DNA of 64,000 nt from Clostridiales bacterium (GCA_016933835.1 JAFGAC010000031.1:1-64000), one strand, 5' to 3'. Counted from the first letter of the stretch, positions 1 to 9,209 are shown. Numbers and translations: made by a program. The notes: generated by a model not told the origin, from the letters alone.

Positions 1-24
1 AGCCAAGATCAAACTCTTAATAAA
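1..24 (-). rRNA. rrs: 16S ribosomal RNA, 5' end only
   Basis: Read on the minus strand, the first 17 bases are the conserved opening of bacterial 16S rRNA (AGAGTTTGATCTTGGCT). By comparison with the E. coli start, the mature 5' end lies about 7 bases further upstream, near position 24. The rest of the gene runs off the window edge. The base before TGGCT is T, where the universal 27F primer site has A or C. The upstream promoter and leader (25-138) support a real rRNA operon start. Confidence 0.9.
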
Positions 25-103
25 CACTTGCATGTTTGTTTCATTTTGTTTCTTTTTCTTTACACTACTTCAGTTTTCAAGGTTCTCGTCACTCAGCGGC
101 GAC
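25..103 (-). other. rRNA operon leader
   Basis: This is the transcribed leader between the rRNA promoter and the mature 16S end. On the minus strand it carries GAACCTTGAAAACTG (about 71-85), an element found in many clostridial and bacillar rRNA leaders and spacers and thought to take part in antitermination or RNase processing. A GC-rich stretch (GTCGCCGCTGAGTGACGA, 81-103 area) directly after the -10 may form a short hairpin. No protein-coding potential is seen. Confidence 0.7.
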
Positions 104-109
104 TTAATA

Positions 110-138
110 ATAATAACACCACTGGCCTTTCATGTCAA
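110..138 (-). promoter_or_regulatory. rRNA operon promoter
   Basis: Minus-strand -35 TTGACA (133-138), 17-base spacer and -10 TATTAT (110-115). This near-consensus promoter points into the 16S gene, as expected for a growth-regulated rRNA operon. Confidence 0.85.
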
Positions 139-194
139 TATTATTAACGATGTTTTTTTATATTTTTTTCCTACATTATAATACGCAAAAAATA

Positions 195-263
195 GCAATG
201 TTTTTTTAAAGTCCATACTCATTTCATACAACTTATGTAAACTAGACTTCTAAAAAACATTGC
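195..263. repeat. 19-base inverted repeat between argD and the rRNA promoter
   Basis: Arm 195-213 (GCAATGTTTTTTTAAAGTC) and arm 245-263 (GACTTCTAAAAAACATTGC) are complementary at 17 of 19 positions and are separated by 31 bases. Read in the argD direction, the second arm is followed by TATTTTTT, so it could fold as a large-loop terminator that insulates argD from the rRNA operon. A protein-binding site near the rRNA promoter is the alternative. The arms are AT-rich, so stem strength is modest. Confidence 0.6.
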
Positions 264-293
264 AGATACAATTTTAAAAACAAAAGAATATTT

Positions 294-314
294 TGAGAAT
301 CTTAAAAATTCTCA
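294..314 (-). terminator. hairpin downstream of argD
   Basis: A 7-bp stem (TGAGAAT / ATTCTCA) with a 7-base loop lies five bases after the argD stop codon. It is followed on the minus strand by a broken T-rich run. It is a weak intrinsic terminator at best; the larger repeat at 195-263 may complete termination. Confidence 0.4.
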
Positions 315-318
315 CGCG

Positions 319-1479
319 TCATTCCAAAAAACTTTCTAAAATTTCTTTGAAAATTGAAATAAAATCATTAATTTCATCTATAGAAACAGTTAAAGGAGGT
401 ACTAATCTAATTGTCTCAGCACCTGCTCCAATTATTAACAACTTTTTTTCCAAGGCTTTTTCAACAATTTTTTTAATTTCAATTCTACTAGTATCAAATT
501 CAACGCCTATTATCAATCCCTTTCCTTTTATTTTTTTTACAAAATCAATCTCATCAGTCATCTCCTCCAATTGGTGTTTTAAATAATTACCTTTAATTGT
601 CACGTCCATCAAGAAATTATCATCACTAATTTTATCGACAACTACATTAGAGACAGCTGTCACCAAAGGATTCCCACCAAATGTACAGCCATGGTCACCA
701 TAAGTCAAAATATCAGCTTTTTTATTGACCATGACAGCTCCAATTGGAACACCAGCACCCAATCCCTTTGCCATAGCTACAACATCAGGAACCACTGAAT
801 AATTCTGATAAGCAAAAAACTTACCTGTTCTCCCTACTCCTGCTTGTACTTCATCAAATATTAGTAAAGCATCCCATTCATCGCATATTTTCTTTATTTC
901 ATTAAGAAATTTTGATTCTATTTCATTGATACCACCCTCACCTTGTATAGGTTCCACAATAACCGCACAAACCTGATTGCTCATTTTTGATTCCAAATCT
1001 TCAATGTTGTTAAATTCAACGGGCACGACATCCGCAATCAAAGGTTTAAAATATTTTTGATATTTTTCTTGTCCTGTCACTGATAAAGCTCCTAATGATC
1101 TGCCATGAAAAGAATTTTGCATATACAAAATTACTGATTTCCCTCTTTCATACCCATACTTTCTAGCTATTTTCAATGAAGTTTCAATGGCTTCTGTCCC
1201 ACTATTACAAAAGAAAACCGATTCATGATCTGATAATTCAATCAATTTATCTGCTAAGTTTATTTGATTGTCATCAAAATATAAATTTGAAATATGAATT
1301 AACTTCTCTGCCTGATTTTTTATAGCTTCAACAACATCCTTGTTACTATGCCCCAAAGCATTCACCGCTATTCCTGCAACAAAATCTAAATATTTATCTC
1401 CATTCTTTTCATATAAATATGATCCTTCACCTCTTACAAAATTCAAATCAAAACGCTTATAAGTCTTCATAATCGACAT
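319..1479 (-). CDS. argD: acetylornithine aminotransferase
   Basis: A pyridoxal-phosphate class-III aminotransferase that converts N-acetylglutamate semialdehyde plus glutamate to N-acetylornithine in arginine synthesis. About 386 residues, normal for ArgD. Visible signatures are the phosphate-binding SGTEA (93-97), FDEVQ near 208-212, and the Schiff-base lysine in MAKGLGAG (K238). The chosen ATG at 1479 has AAGGAG eight bases upstream; an earlier in-frame ATG at 1497 has no good ribosome site. The start lies inside the end of argB (23-base overlap), so the two are translationally coupled and argBD form one transcript. The same fold can serve succinyldiaminopimelate or ornithine transamination, but the context makes ArgD the clear choice. 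Confidence 0.95.
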   Translation of the reverse strand: MSIMKTYKRFDLNFVRGEGSYLYEKNGDKYLDFVAGIAVNALGHSNKDVVEAIKNQAEKLIHISNLYFDDNQINLADKLIELSDHESVFFCNSGTEAIETSLKIARKYGYERGKSVILYMQNSFHGRSLGALSVTGQEKYQKYFKPLIADVVPVEFNNIEDLESKMSNQVCAVIVEPIQGEGGINEIESKFLNEIKKICDEWDALLIFDEVQAGVGRTGKFFAYQNYSVVPDVVAMAKGLGAGVPIGAVMVNKKADILTYGDHGCTFGGNPLVTAVSNVVVDKISDDNFLMDVTIKGNYLKHQLEEMTDEIDFVKKIKGKGLIIGVEFDTSRIEIKKIVEKALEKKLLIIGAGAETIRLVPPLTVSIDEINDFISIFKEILESFLE

Positions 1480-2350
1480 GTTTTTCACTCCTTTCAATCA
1501 TCGTTCCAATACCTTCATCTGTAAATACTTCAAGCAAAACACTATGTGTAATTTTTCCATTAATAATATGCACACTTGCTACGCCATTTTCAATGGATTC
1601 CAGACACGACTTCATTTTAGGTATCATACCTCCATTTATTATCCCATCACTTATCATCTTTGAAGCTTGAGAATAATCCAATCTGCTTATAAATGTCGAT
1701 TCTTCACCTAAAATTGTATAGACACCATTAATATCACTGATCAAAAACAATTTTTCCGCCTTCATACTTTTTGCTATTTCACTTGCAACATCATCAGCGT
1801 TGATATTATAAGTATTCCCTGACTTATCAAATCCGATAGGCGATATTATTGGCAAATAATCATTTTTAAGCAGAAGTTCCAGAAACTCTGCATTTATACT
1901 TTCTACATCTCCGACATGCCCTATATCGATATTTCCTGAAACAATTTTCTTTTTAGCAACAATAAGTCCGGCATCTTTGCCATTTACTCCTATAGCTTTA
2001 GTGCCATAATTGTTGAATAACAATGTCAATTCTTTGTTTATATGACCAGACAATATCATTTCTACTTCATCAATTGCCTGAGAATTTGTTATTCTATATC
2101 CCTCATGAAAAATCGTTTCAATTCCTTTTTCTTCCAACCTTCTGCTGATATGCTTCCCGCCACCATGGACTATAATTACTTTCATCCCTAAATGTTGTAG
2201 CAGTGAAACATCCTCTATGAATGCTTTTTTATTTTCTTCGTTTTCAATAATACTTCCGCCATATTTAAAGACAAAAACCTTGTTTCTAAATTGCATGATA
2301 TACGGTAGCGCTTCAATTAAATGATTGACCATCAATTTTTTCTTATGCAT
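1457..2350 (-). CDS. argB: acetylglutamate kinase
   Basis: Phosphorylates N-acetylglutamate, the second step of arginine synthesis and usually the arginine-feedback point in the acetyl-cycle pathway. At 297 residues it is a full-length amino-acid kinase fold: GGS near 31-33, the glycine-rich HGGGKHIS near residue 62, NADD near 184, and INGGMIPK near 238 in the nucleotide-binding half. The start has GAGGTG six bases upstream and lies 124 bases from the divergent argC, with its own promoter at 2374-2402. The N-terminus is long enough for the helix that permits hexamers in arginine-sensitive NAGKs, but sensitivity is inference. Confidence 0.96.
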   Translation of the reverse strand: MHKKKLMVNHLIEALPYIMQFRNKVFVFKYGGSIIENEENKKAFIEDVSLLQHLGMKVIIVHGGGKHISRRLEEKGIETIFHEGYRITNSQAIDEVEMILSGHINKELTLLFNNYGTKAIGVNGKDAGLIVAKKKIVSGNIDIGHVGDVESINAEFLELLLKNDYLPIISPIGFDKSGNTYNINADDVASEIAKSMKAEKLFLISDINGVYTILGEESTFISRLDYSQASKMISDGIINGGMIPKMKSCLESIENGVASVHIINGKITHSVLLEVFTDEGIGTMIERSEKHVDYEDL

Positions 2351-2366
2351 TAAATCACCTCTATTA

Positions 2367-2455
2367 GTAAATAATTATACAGAAGAATATTTTTTTATGC
2401 AATATATTTTATTAAAATATTGCATTTTATTCAACGTAATTGTATAATTATACAA
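2367..2455. promoter_or_regulatory. divergent argB/argC promoters with ARG-box operators
   Basis: For argC (plus): -35 TTGCAT at 2420-2425, 17-base spacer, -10 TATAAT at 2443-2448. For argB (minus): -35 TTGCAT at 2397-2402, 17-base spacer, -10 TATAAT at 2374-2379. Each -10 lies within an ARG-box-like palindrome: TTGTATAATTATACAA (2440-2455, perfect) on the argC side and a degraded copy (2367-2380) on the argB side. A bound arginine repressor (ArgR/AhrC) would occlude both promoters. The back-to-back -35 boxes also create the inverted repeat at 2399-2423. Confidence 0.8.
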
Positions 2456-2474
2456 ATATAAGGAGTGTGAAAAT

Positions 2475-3512
2475 ATGAATATAGGTATATATGGTGCCAC
2501 AGGTTACGGTGGTATGCAATTAATCTCTTTGCTGAAAAAACATCCTCATGTCAACTTACTATTTTTAACTTCCAATAGATATTCTGGAAAAAAATTCTCT
2601 GAATTATACTCAAAATTTGCAGGCGAAGTTGATGATCTTTTGATTGATGAACTTTCTTCATATAATTTGATTGGAGATACAGATTTGGTTTTTTTGGCAC
2701 TTCCTCACGGTGTCAGTATGCATCATGTGAAAAAATTAAAGTCTCTCAATCCTAATTTGAAAATAATTGATCTTTCAGGTGATTTTAGAATCCAAAATCC
2801 TGATATCTATGAAAAATGGTATGGCAGTGACCATGTTCTTAAAGAATCTATTGCTGAATTTGCCTATGGTCTTCCTGAAATCAACCGAGAAAGAATAATA
2901 AATTCAAAATATGTAGCAAACCCCGGATGCTTTCCTACATCGATGTTGCTAGCATTATATCCATTGATTGAAGAAGATATGATAGAAGGAAAAATTATTT
3001 CAGATTCAAAGACAGGTGTAAGTGGTGCCGGAAGAAAAGAAAATCAAAATTTTCTTTTTACTGAAATTCAAGACAACACATACGCATATAATACGGGTGT
3101 CCATCGTCATAGTCCTGAAGTAGTAGAAACACTTAAAGACCTGACTGGCAATGAAATACAATTTCTATTCAGTCCTCACATCGTGCCATCGAGCAGAGGC
3201 ATTTTCACAACTATTTATCTAAATTTGAAAAAATCATTTACAATCGCAGATGTTGATCGAATTTTTCATCAGTATTACGATAAAGAATATTTCATAAAAC
3301 TCATTGATTTCATTCCATCTACAAAAGACGTCAATAGGTCTAATAATGTTTTTATTCATTATAGATTTGATGATAATTCAAATACTTTAATTGTCTATTC
3401 AGCTATAGACAATTTAATGAAAGGTGCAAGTTCCCAAGCAATACAAAACATGAATATTTTATTTGGTTTTGAAGAACAACTGGGAATTGACTTTAATTTA
3501 TATTATTTATAG
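2475..3512 (+). CDS. argC: N-acetyl-gamma-glutamyl-phosphate reductase
   Basis: Reduces N-acetylglutamyl phosphate with NADPH to the semialdehyde, the third step of arginine synthesis. 345 residues, the usual length. GATGYGG (8-14) is the dinucleotide-binding loop, and NPGCFPT around C152 is the catalytic thiol motif. HSPE near 212 and the dimerisation region follow in normal order. AAGGAG precedes the ATG by seven bases. It is the first gene of argCJ, with argJ following after 15 bases. Confidence 0.97.
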   Translation: MNIGIYGATGYGGMQLISLLKKHPHVNLLFLTSNRYSGKKFSELYSKFAGEVDDLLIDELSSYNLIGDTDLVFLALPHGVSMHHVKKLKSLNPNLKIIDLSGDFRIQNPDIYEKWYGSDHVLKESIAEFAYGLPEINRERIINSKYVANPGCFPTSMLLALYPLIEEDMIEGKIISDSKTGVSGAGRKENQNFLFTEIQDNTYAYNTGVHRHSPEVVETLKDLTGNEIQFLFSPHIVPSSRGIFTTIYLNLKKSFTIADVDRIFHQYYDKEYFIKLIDFIPSTKDVNRSNNVFIHYRFDDNSNTLIVYSAIDNLMKGASSQAIQNMNILFGFEEQLGIDFNLYYL

Positions 3513-3527
3513 AAAGAAGGAATAAAA

Positions 3528-4730
3528 ATGTTAAAGAAAATTTTAGAACCCATAAAAGGTTTTTCAGGCAACAGCATACACTCCGGCATAAAATTCAAGA
3601 ATCCAGATCTTTCCGTCATATATTCCGAATTTCCATGCATTGCAGCAGGCTCTTTCACAAAAAATTTAACCATAGCCGCACCTGTTGTCATTACAAAATC
3701 CAAGATGGACAATCCCATTCATGCTCTGATTGTTAATTCTGGCAACGCAAATGCAGCAACTGGTAAACAAGGTATTATTGATGGGAATAAAATGTGCTCA
3801 ATATTGGCTGATAAAATGAATATTGATTCAACTCAGGTTTTAGTTTCTTCCACTGGTGTCATTGGTGTGCATTTACCCATGGACAAAATTGAAATTGGCA
3901 TCAATGATGCCATTCAAGATCTGTCGCAAGAAAATTTCAAAAAAATCCCCAAGGCCATAATGACAACCGACACGTTCGAAAAATACGGCAGCATCACTTT
4001 TAAAATCGGAAGTGAGGAAATAATTGTAAATGGTATGGCAAAAGGATCAGGAATGATTCATCCAAATATGGCAACGATGTTGTCATTCTTGACATCTAAT
4101 ATCAATATTTCAAAAGAAATGATGCAGAAGGCACTTTCTGAAGTTGTAGAAGATACTTTCAACATGATCTCTGTTGACGGTGATACATCAACCAATGACA
4201 TGGTCATTCTTCTCAGCAATCAAACGGCAAAAAATCCAATTATAACATCAGAAGATGAAACGTATCTATTATTTAAAGCATCACTTTATGAAATTTTAGA
4301 ATTCCTTTCTATTGAAATCGCTAGAGATGGTGAAGGTGCTACAAAACTTTTAAAAGTAAATTTGATAAATGCGAAGTCTAAGCTCGATGCAAGAGTTCTA
4401 GCTAAGTCCGTTATAACCTCAAGCCTGGTAAAATCTGCATTCTTTGGAGAGGATGCCAACTGGGGAAGGATATTAAGTGCTCTAGGCGCTTCTGGAGCCT
4501 CTATGGTTCCAGAAAAAGTAGATTTGTCATTTGAAAGTAAATTTGGCGTCATTGAACTGATGAAAAAAGGTGAGCCGATGCAATTTTCGGAAAAAATTGC
4601 AAAGCAAATATTATCAGACTCAGAAATCACTATTCACATCAATATGAATGATGGTGACTTCTCATCAAAATCTTGGGGATGTGATTTAACCTATGATTAT
4701 GTGAAAATAAATGCCGATTATCGTTCATAA
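3528..4730 (+). CDS. argJ: glutamate N-acetyltransferase / ornithine acetyltransferase
   Basis: Moves the acetyl group from N-acetylornithine back to glutamate, so the arginine pathway runs as an acetyl cycle without argE. Bifunctional forms also make N-acetylglutamate from acetyl-CoA. At 400 residues the protein carries the self-cleavage site in HPNMATML: peptide-bond cleavage before T183 produces alpha and beta chains, with that threonine as nucleophile. The window holds neither argA nor argE, which fits a cyclic pathway. It ends in a strong terminator at 4753-4780. Confidence 0.95.
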   Translation: MLKKILEPIKGFSGNSIHSGIKFKNPDLSVIYSEFPCIAAGSFTKNLTIAAPVVITKSKMDNPIHALIVNSGNANAATGKQGIIDGNKMCSILADKMNIDSTQVLVSSTGVIGVHLPMDKIEIGINDAIQDLSQENFKKIPKAIMTTDTFEKYGSITFKIGSEEIIVNGMAKGSGMIHPNMATMLSFLTSNINISKEMMQKALSEVVEDTFNMISVDGDTSTNDMVILLSNQTAKNPIITSEDETYLLFKASLYEILEFLSIEIARDGEGATKLLKVNLINAKSKLDARVLAKSVITSSLVKSAFFGEDANWGRILSALGASGASMVPEKVDLSFESKFGVIELMKKGEPMQFSEKIAKQILSDSEITIHINMNDGDFSSKSWGCDLTYDYVKINADYRS

Positions 4731-4752
4731 TCAAAATTAAGATAAAAAAAAA

Positions 4753-4780
4753 AGGTAAACCATAAGTTTACCTTTTTTTT
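4753..4780 (+). terminator. argCJ terminator
   Basis: Perfect 8-bp stem AGGTAAAC / GTTTACCT with a 5-base loop and a run of eight Ts on the plus strand. A run of As on the other side lets it also stop transcription arriving from carB. Confidence 0.9.
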
Positions 4781-4901
4781 GCTGGAGATATGTAAGGAAT
4801 TGTCGTTATTCAAATAAGCTCCATGCAAATTAATTTTAATCTATTTTGACAAATTATTGGTATGCAGGGAGCATACATTTCACTTTTCTTTCAAAATGTT
4901 A

Positions 4902-4940
4902 TTTAATTGCATTATCCTGATTTTGGATAATGCAATTAAA
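4902..4940 (-). terminator. 16-bp hairpin at the carB stop codon
   Basis: Arms 4902-4917 and 4925-4940 are perfectly complementary over 16 bp with a 7-base loop, and the carB stop codon lies inside the proximal arm. No long T-run follows on the minus strand. It may be a transcript-end stabiliser, with termination completed at the bidirectional hairpin 4753-4780. The bases 4781-4901 hold no gene that I can see. Confidence 0.55.
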
Positions 4941-7900
4941 TTTTACAAATATCTACAATATCAAAATCCAATGAATTGCACCTTCTGTCAATCATTCTCA
5001 TCACAAGTTTCATTGTATTCAAAGAAGTCATGCAAGGAATCTTATGTTCTACGCACAGTCTTCTTATCAAAAATCCATTCTTTATTTTATTTTTTCCTTT
5101 AGTCGGAATATTCAAAACCAGATTGAATTCTCTATTGATAATCATTCGATTTATTTCATCATCTTTTATACAAATACCATCCACACCGTGCTCAGTTGCA
5201 AACTCAAATGTTCCCTTCGTATAATACAAATCAAAATTCATTCTCTTCATTTCCTCAATCATTGTAAGAACTTCACTCTTTTTTGCATCTGAAATCGATA
5301 TCAATGCTTTTCCAACTGCCGGAATTTCCATATTTGATGCAATAATGCCTTTATATAACGCTCTATCTAAATCTGTATCAATACTCATCGTTTCACCAGT
5401 GGATTTCATTTCTGGACTCAGAGCCATTTCAGCTTGCTTCAATTTTTCCATACTGAAAACAGGATTTTTTACAGCATAAAAAGCTTTCTTTGGAATTATC
5501 TTCTCTTTGTATCCCAATGATTCCAATGATTTTCCAAGCATCAATTTTGTAGCTGTTTCAATAATCTCAACGCCTGTTATTTTACTCATCATGGGAACAG
5601 TTCTACTTGCTCTTGGATTGACTTCAATGACATACAACTTATCTTCATGAACAATGAATTGCACATTGAAAACGCCAATGATATTGAAAGTTCTTCCAAT
5701 CTTTTCTGTCACTTCTATGATTTTATCTTCAATCTCTTTTGAGATGCCATAAGCTGGATATACAGCAATTGAATCACCTGAATGTACACCGGATTCCTCC
5801 AAATGCTGCATTATACCTGGAATCAATATCTCTTTTCCATCAGACAAAGCATCCACTTCAATTTCGATCCCTTGTATAAATCTATCGATTAAAACAGATT
5901 GATCTGCATCCTTATCAAATGCACTCATCAAATATTGTTCAAGTTCCTCATCAGTATACACGACTTCCATGCCAGATCCTCCAATGACGTAGCTAGGCCG
6001 TACAATCATCGGAAACCCAATCTCCCCTGAACGCTCAAGCCCTTCTTCAATACTGTATACACCAATTCCCTTTGGACGCTCTATATCAAGTTCTTCAAGC
6101 TTTCGGTCAAAAATATCCCTATCTTCAGCCGCGTTGATATCTCTGTATGAAGTTCCTAGAATGTCTACTCCTCTAGCATCAAGTTCTTTTGCCAGTTTAA
6201 TTGCCGTTTGGCCGCCAAATTGAAGAATGACACCATCTATCTTTTCTTTGTCGATTATGCTGATTACATCTTCAACTGTAATCGGCTCGAAATATAATTT
6301 ATCTGAAATATCAAAATCTGTTGATACTGTTTCAGGATTGTTATTGATGATTATTCCTTCTATACCAGCTTCTTTCAGTGCCATGATTCCATGCACACTG
6401 CAGTAATCAAATTCTACTCCTTGACCTATTCTTATAGGGCCTGATCCAACAACTAGAATTTTCTTGTTTTTTGAGACTTCTACTTCATCAAAATCATCAT
6501 AGGTCGAATAATAATACGGTGATTCTGCTTCAAATTCAGAAGCACAGGTATCAACCATTTTATAGACTGGTTCGATATTGTGTTCTCTTCGATAATCATA
6601 GACATCTTTTTCTACTGTTTCAAGCATCAGCTGCGCCATACCTTTATCGGAAAATCCTCTTTTTTTCAAATGTTTGATCCATCCTCTGCCAATATAAGGC
6701 AACATTCGACCTGTAATCGACTTTTCCATATCGACAATATTTTTAATTTTATTGATATAGAAAATATCAATCGCTGTCAAAGCATGAATTTTTTTCATGC
6801 TTACTTCTCTTCTCAGCAATTCAGCAATATAAAAAAGCCTTTCTGTATCTCCCAAATTTATTATTTTGAAAAGTTCGTCCAGAGTCATGTTGCTTGCAGG
6901 TTCATATTTCAGATTGAATTGATTTATTTCCAAAGACCTGACCGCTTTCAACAAAGCCATTTCAATATTGTTTCCGATAGCCATAACTTCACCGGTAGCT
7001 TTCATCGCCGTACCTAGGCTTTTATCAGCATATTCAAACTTGTCAAATGGCCATTTAGGTATTTTAACGACACAATAATCCAATGCCGGTTCGAAGCAAG
7101 CATACGTTTTCTCAGTAATTTCATTCTTGATTTCATCCAAATGATAACCTAGTGCGATTTTAGCCGCAACTTTTGCAATTGGATAGCCTGTCGCTTTTGA
7201 TGCTAGCGAGGACGAGCGTGATACTCTAGGATTCACTTCTATAACACGGTATTCCATGGATTCCTGGTTCAATGCCAGTTGCACATTGCATCCGCCTTTG
7301 ATCTCAAGAGCATTTACAATTTTCAATGATGCATTCCTAAGCATTTGATATTCTTGATCTGTCAGAGTTTGTGATGGTGCGAATACAATGCTGTCTCCTG
7401 TATGGATACCTACTGGATCGAAATTTTCCATATTGCACACTGCTATTGTATTGCCAGCTCCATCTCTAATCATTTCATATTCAATTTCTTTCCACCCTTT
7501 AATTGATTTTTCAATTAAAACCTGATTTGTGATTGAATAATTTAAACCTTTTTGGACAATTTCTGTCAATTGTTCTTCATTTTCAGCAATGCCGCCTCCA
7601 GCACCACCCAATGTATAAGCTGGTCTTACAATTATTGGATAGCCAATTTCACTTGCTGCTTTAATCGCAGCCTCAAGAGTTATGGCTATTTGACTCTCTA
7701 TGCTGGGTTCATGTATTTTATCCATCATTTTTTTGAACAGTTCACGGTCTTCAGCAATGTCAATAAATGATAGCTCTGTTCCCAATACTCTGACATTGTA
7801 TTTCTCCAGAACGCCGCTTTTTTCGAGCTCAATGCCTAAGTTCAAAGCAGTTTGCCCACCAAACCCGACTAAAATACTATCAGGTTTTTCTTTTGCAATT

Positions 7901-8118
7901 ATTTTTTCGAGATAAGATATCACCAATGGCTCAGAATAAACGATATCTGCAATTTTTTTATCTGTCATGATTGTGGCAGGATTAGAATTGGCCAATACGA
8001 CTTCAATGCCTTCATCTTTCAAGACGCGACAAGCCTGAGTACCTGAATAGTCGAATTCAGCCCCTTGTCCAATCACTATGGGACCTGATCCTATGACGAG
8101 TGTTTTTTTGATTTCCAT
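4936..8118 (-). CDS. carB: carbamoyl-phosphate synthase large subunit
   Basis: Uses ammonia channelled from CarA, bicarbonate and two ATP to make carbamoyl phosphate for arginine and pyrimidines. The 1060 residues contain the expected duplicated ATP-grasp halves: the GSGPIVIGQGAEFDYSG opening (about 10-26) is echoed by GSGPIRIGQGVEFDYCS in the second half, and ENPR-type metal loops (VIEVNPR) occur in both. The C-terminal allosteric MGS-like domain is present. carB is the last gene of argG-argH-carA-carB, eight bases after carA. Its linkage with arg genes suggests arginine-responsive expression, though whether this is the only CPSase in the genome cannot be seen. Confidence 0.97.
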   Translation of the reverse strand: MEIKKTLVIGSGPIVIGQGAEFDYSGTQACRVLKDEGIEVVLANSNPATIMTDKKIADIVYSEPLVISYLEKIIAKEKPDSILVGFGGQTALNLGIELEKSGVLEKYNVRVLGTELSFIDIAEDRELFKKMMDKIHEPSIESQIAITLEAAIKAASEIGYPIIVRPAYTLGGAGGGIAENEEQLTEIVQKGLNYSITNQVLIEKSIKGWKEIEYEMIRDGAGNTIAVCNMENFDPVGIHTGDSIVFAPSQTLTDQEYQMLRNASLKIVNALEIKGGCNVQLALNQESMEYRVIEVNPRVSRSSSLASKATGYPIAKVAAKIALGYHLDEIKNEITEKTYACFEPALDYCVVKIPKWPFDKFEYADKSLGTAMKATGEVMAIGNNIEMALLKAVRSLEINQFNLKYEPASNMTLDELFKIINLGDTERLFYIAELLRREVSMKKIHALTAIDIFYINKIKNIVDMEKSITGRMLPYIGRGWIKHLKKRGFSDKGMAQLMLETVEKDVYDYRREHNIEPVYKMVDTCASEFEAESPYYYSTYDDFDEVEVSKNKKILVVGSGPIRIGQGVEFDYCSVHGIMALKEAGIEGIIINNNPETVSTDFDISDKLYFEPITVEDVISIIDKEKIDGVILQFGGQTAIKLAKELDARGVDILGTSYRDINAAEDRDIFDRKLEELDIERPKGIGVYSIEEGLERSGEIGFPMIVRPSYVIGGSGMEVVYTDEELEQYLMSAFDKDADQSVLIDRFIQGIEIEVDALSDGKEILIPGIMQHLEESGVHSGDSIAVYPAYGISKEIEDKIIEVTEKIGRTFNIIGVFNVQFIVHEDKLYVIEVNPRASRTVPMMSKITGVEIIETATKLMLGKSLESLGYKEKIIPKKAFYAVKNPVFSMEKLKQAEMALSPEMKSTGETMSIDTDLDRALYKGIIASNMEIPAVGKALISISDAKKSEVLTMIEEMKRMNFDLYYTKGTFEFATEHGVDGICIKDDEINRMIINREFNLVLNIPTKGKNKIKNGFLIRRLCVEHKIPCMTSLNTMKLVMRMIDRRCNSLDFDIVDICKI

Positions 8119-8126
8119 GAATTTAT

Positions 8127-9209
8127 CTATCCTTTCTGCTCTTCAATCATTTTGAGAAATTGATCAAAGAGATATGATGAATCATCTGGTCCCGGTGAAG
8201 CTTCAGGATGATATTGCACACTGAACAAAGCTTTTGTTTTATGCTTTATGCCTTCAATAGTGCGGTCATTGATATTTCTATGGGTAATTTCAACGGATAT
8301 AGCCATTAAAGATTCATCAGTCACAACATATCCATGGTTTTGAGCCGTTATGACAATTTTATCTTCAAGTAAATCCTTGACAGGATGATTTCCACCTCTA
8401 TGGCCATATTTCATTGGAACTGTCTCAGCACCCAGTGCAAGTGCTATCAATTGGTGTCCGAGACATATCCCAAATGTTGGAATATTTGAATCGATGATTT
8501 TTTCAACTTCTTTGATCACCATCGGAATTTCCTTTGGATCCCCAGGTCCATTGGACATAAAAATACCATCAGGATTAAAGGATTTAATTGCTTCAAAATC
8601 TGTCTGTGCAGGAAATATTCTAACCTGTAGATTTCTTTTTAAAAGCTCCCTGATGATATTTCTTTTTATACCAAAATCCAAGACTGCTACCTTTGCCACC
8701 GGTTCACCCAAAGGCCACATATCGTAAATTGATTTTGTCGTAACTGATTGTACATAGTTATTGAATTCTGTTTCCTTCAATAATTTCAAATTATCATCCA
8801 CCATGACTTCATCGCTTGCAATAATTCCTTTCAAAGTTCCTTTTTCTCTTATTATTCTTACGATAGCCCGGGTATCAACTCCCGATATGCCAATGATGCC
8901 ATTTTTCTTCAAATAGGCATCCAAACTTGTGTACCCTTTCCAGTGCGTGTATATATCCGCACTCTCGCGAACAACAAACCCTTTGACAATGGGCCCATTT
9001 GATTGATTGACGAAATGATGGATTCCATAATTTCCTATCAATGGGTACGTCATGACTACAATCTGATTAAAATAAGAGGGGTCAGTCATTATCTCCTGAT
9101 ACCCCGTCATGCTCGTATTGAAAACAACTTCACCCACTTGCTGGTTAATTGCGCCAAAAATATTCCCACTGAATTTAGTGCCATCTTCTAAAAGCAAATA
9201 TCCCTTCAT
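8127..9209 (-). CDS. carA: carbamoyl-phosphate synthase small subunit
   Basis: Glutamine amidotransferase subunit that releases ammonia for CarB. 360 residues: an N-terminal CPSase-specific domain followed by a class-I GATase domain, with nucleophile C249 in GICLGHQ and the catalytic pair H334/E336 in YHPE. The ATG overlaps the argH stop codon (ATGA), so translation is coupled. Length and triad are complete. Confidence 0.97.
   Translation of the reverse strand: MKGYLLLEDGTKFSGNIFGAINQQVGEVVFNTSMTGYQEIMTDPSYFNQIVVMTYPLIGNYGIHHFVNQSNGPIVKGFVVRESADIYTHWKGYTSLDAYLKKNGIIGISGVDTRAIVRIIREKGTLKGIIASDEVMVDDNLKLLKETEFNNYVQSVTTKSIYDMWPLGEPVAKVAVLDFGIKRNIIRELLKRNLQVRIFPAQTDFEAIKSFNPDGIFMSNGPGDPKEIPMVIKEVEKIIDSNIPTFGICLGHQLIALALGAETVPMKYGHRGGNHPVKDLLEDKIVITAQNHGYVVTDESLMAISVEITHRNINDRTIEGIKHKTKALFSVQYHPEASPGPDDSSYLFDQFLKMIEEQKG

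Noticed and set aside
2399-2423. Inverted repeat GCAATAT...ATATTGC as a separate operator
   Set aside because: It is fully explained by the two divergent TTGCAT -35 boxes placed back to back.
4976-5292. Overlapping plus-strand open frames opposite carB
   Set aside because: Shadows of a fully conserved carB reading frame, without ribosome sites.
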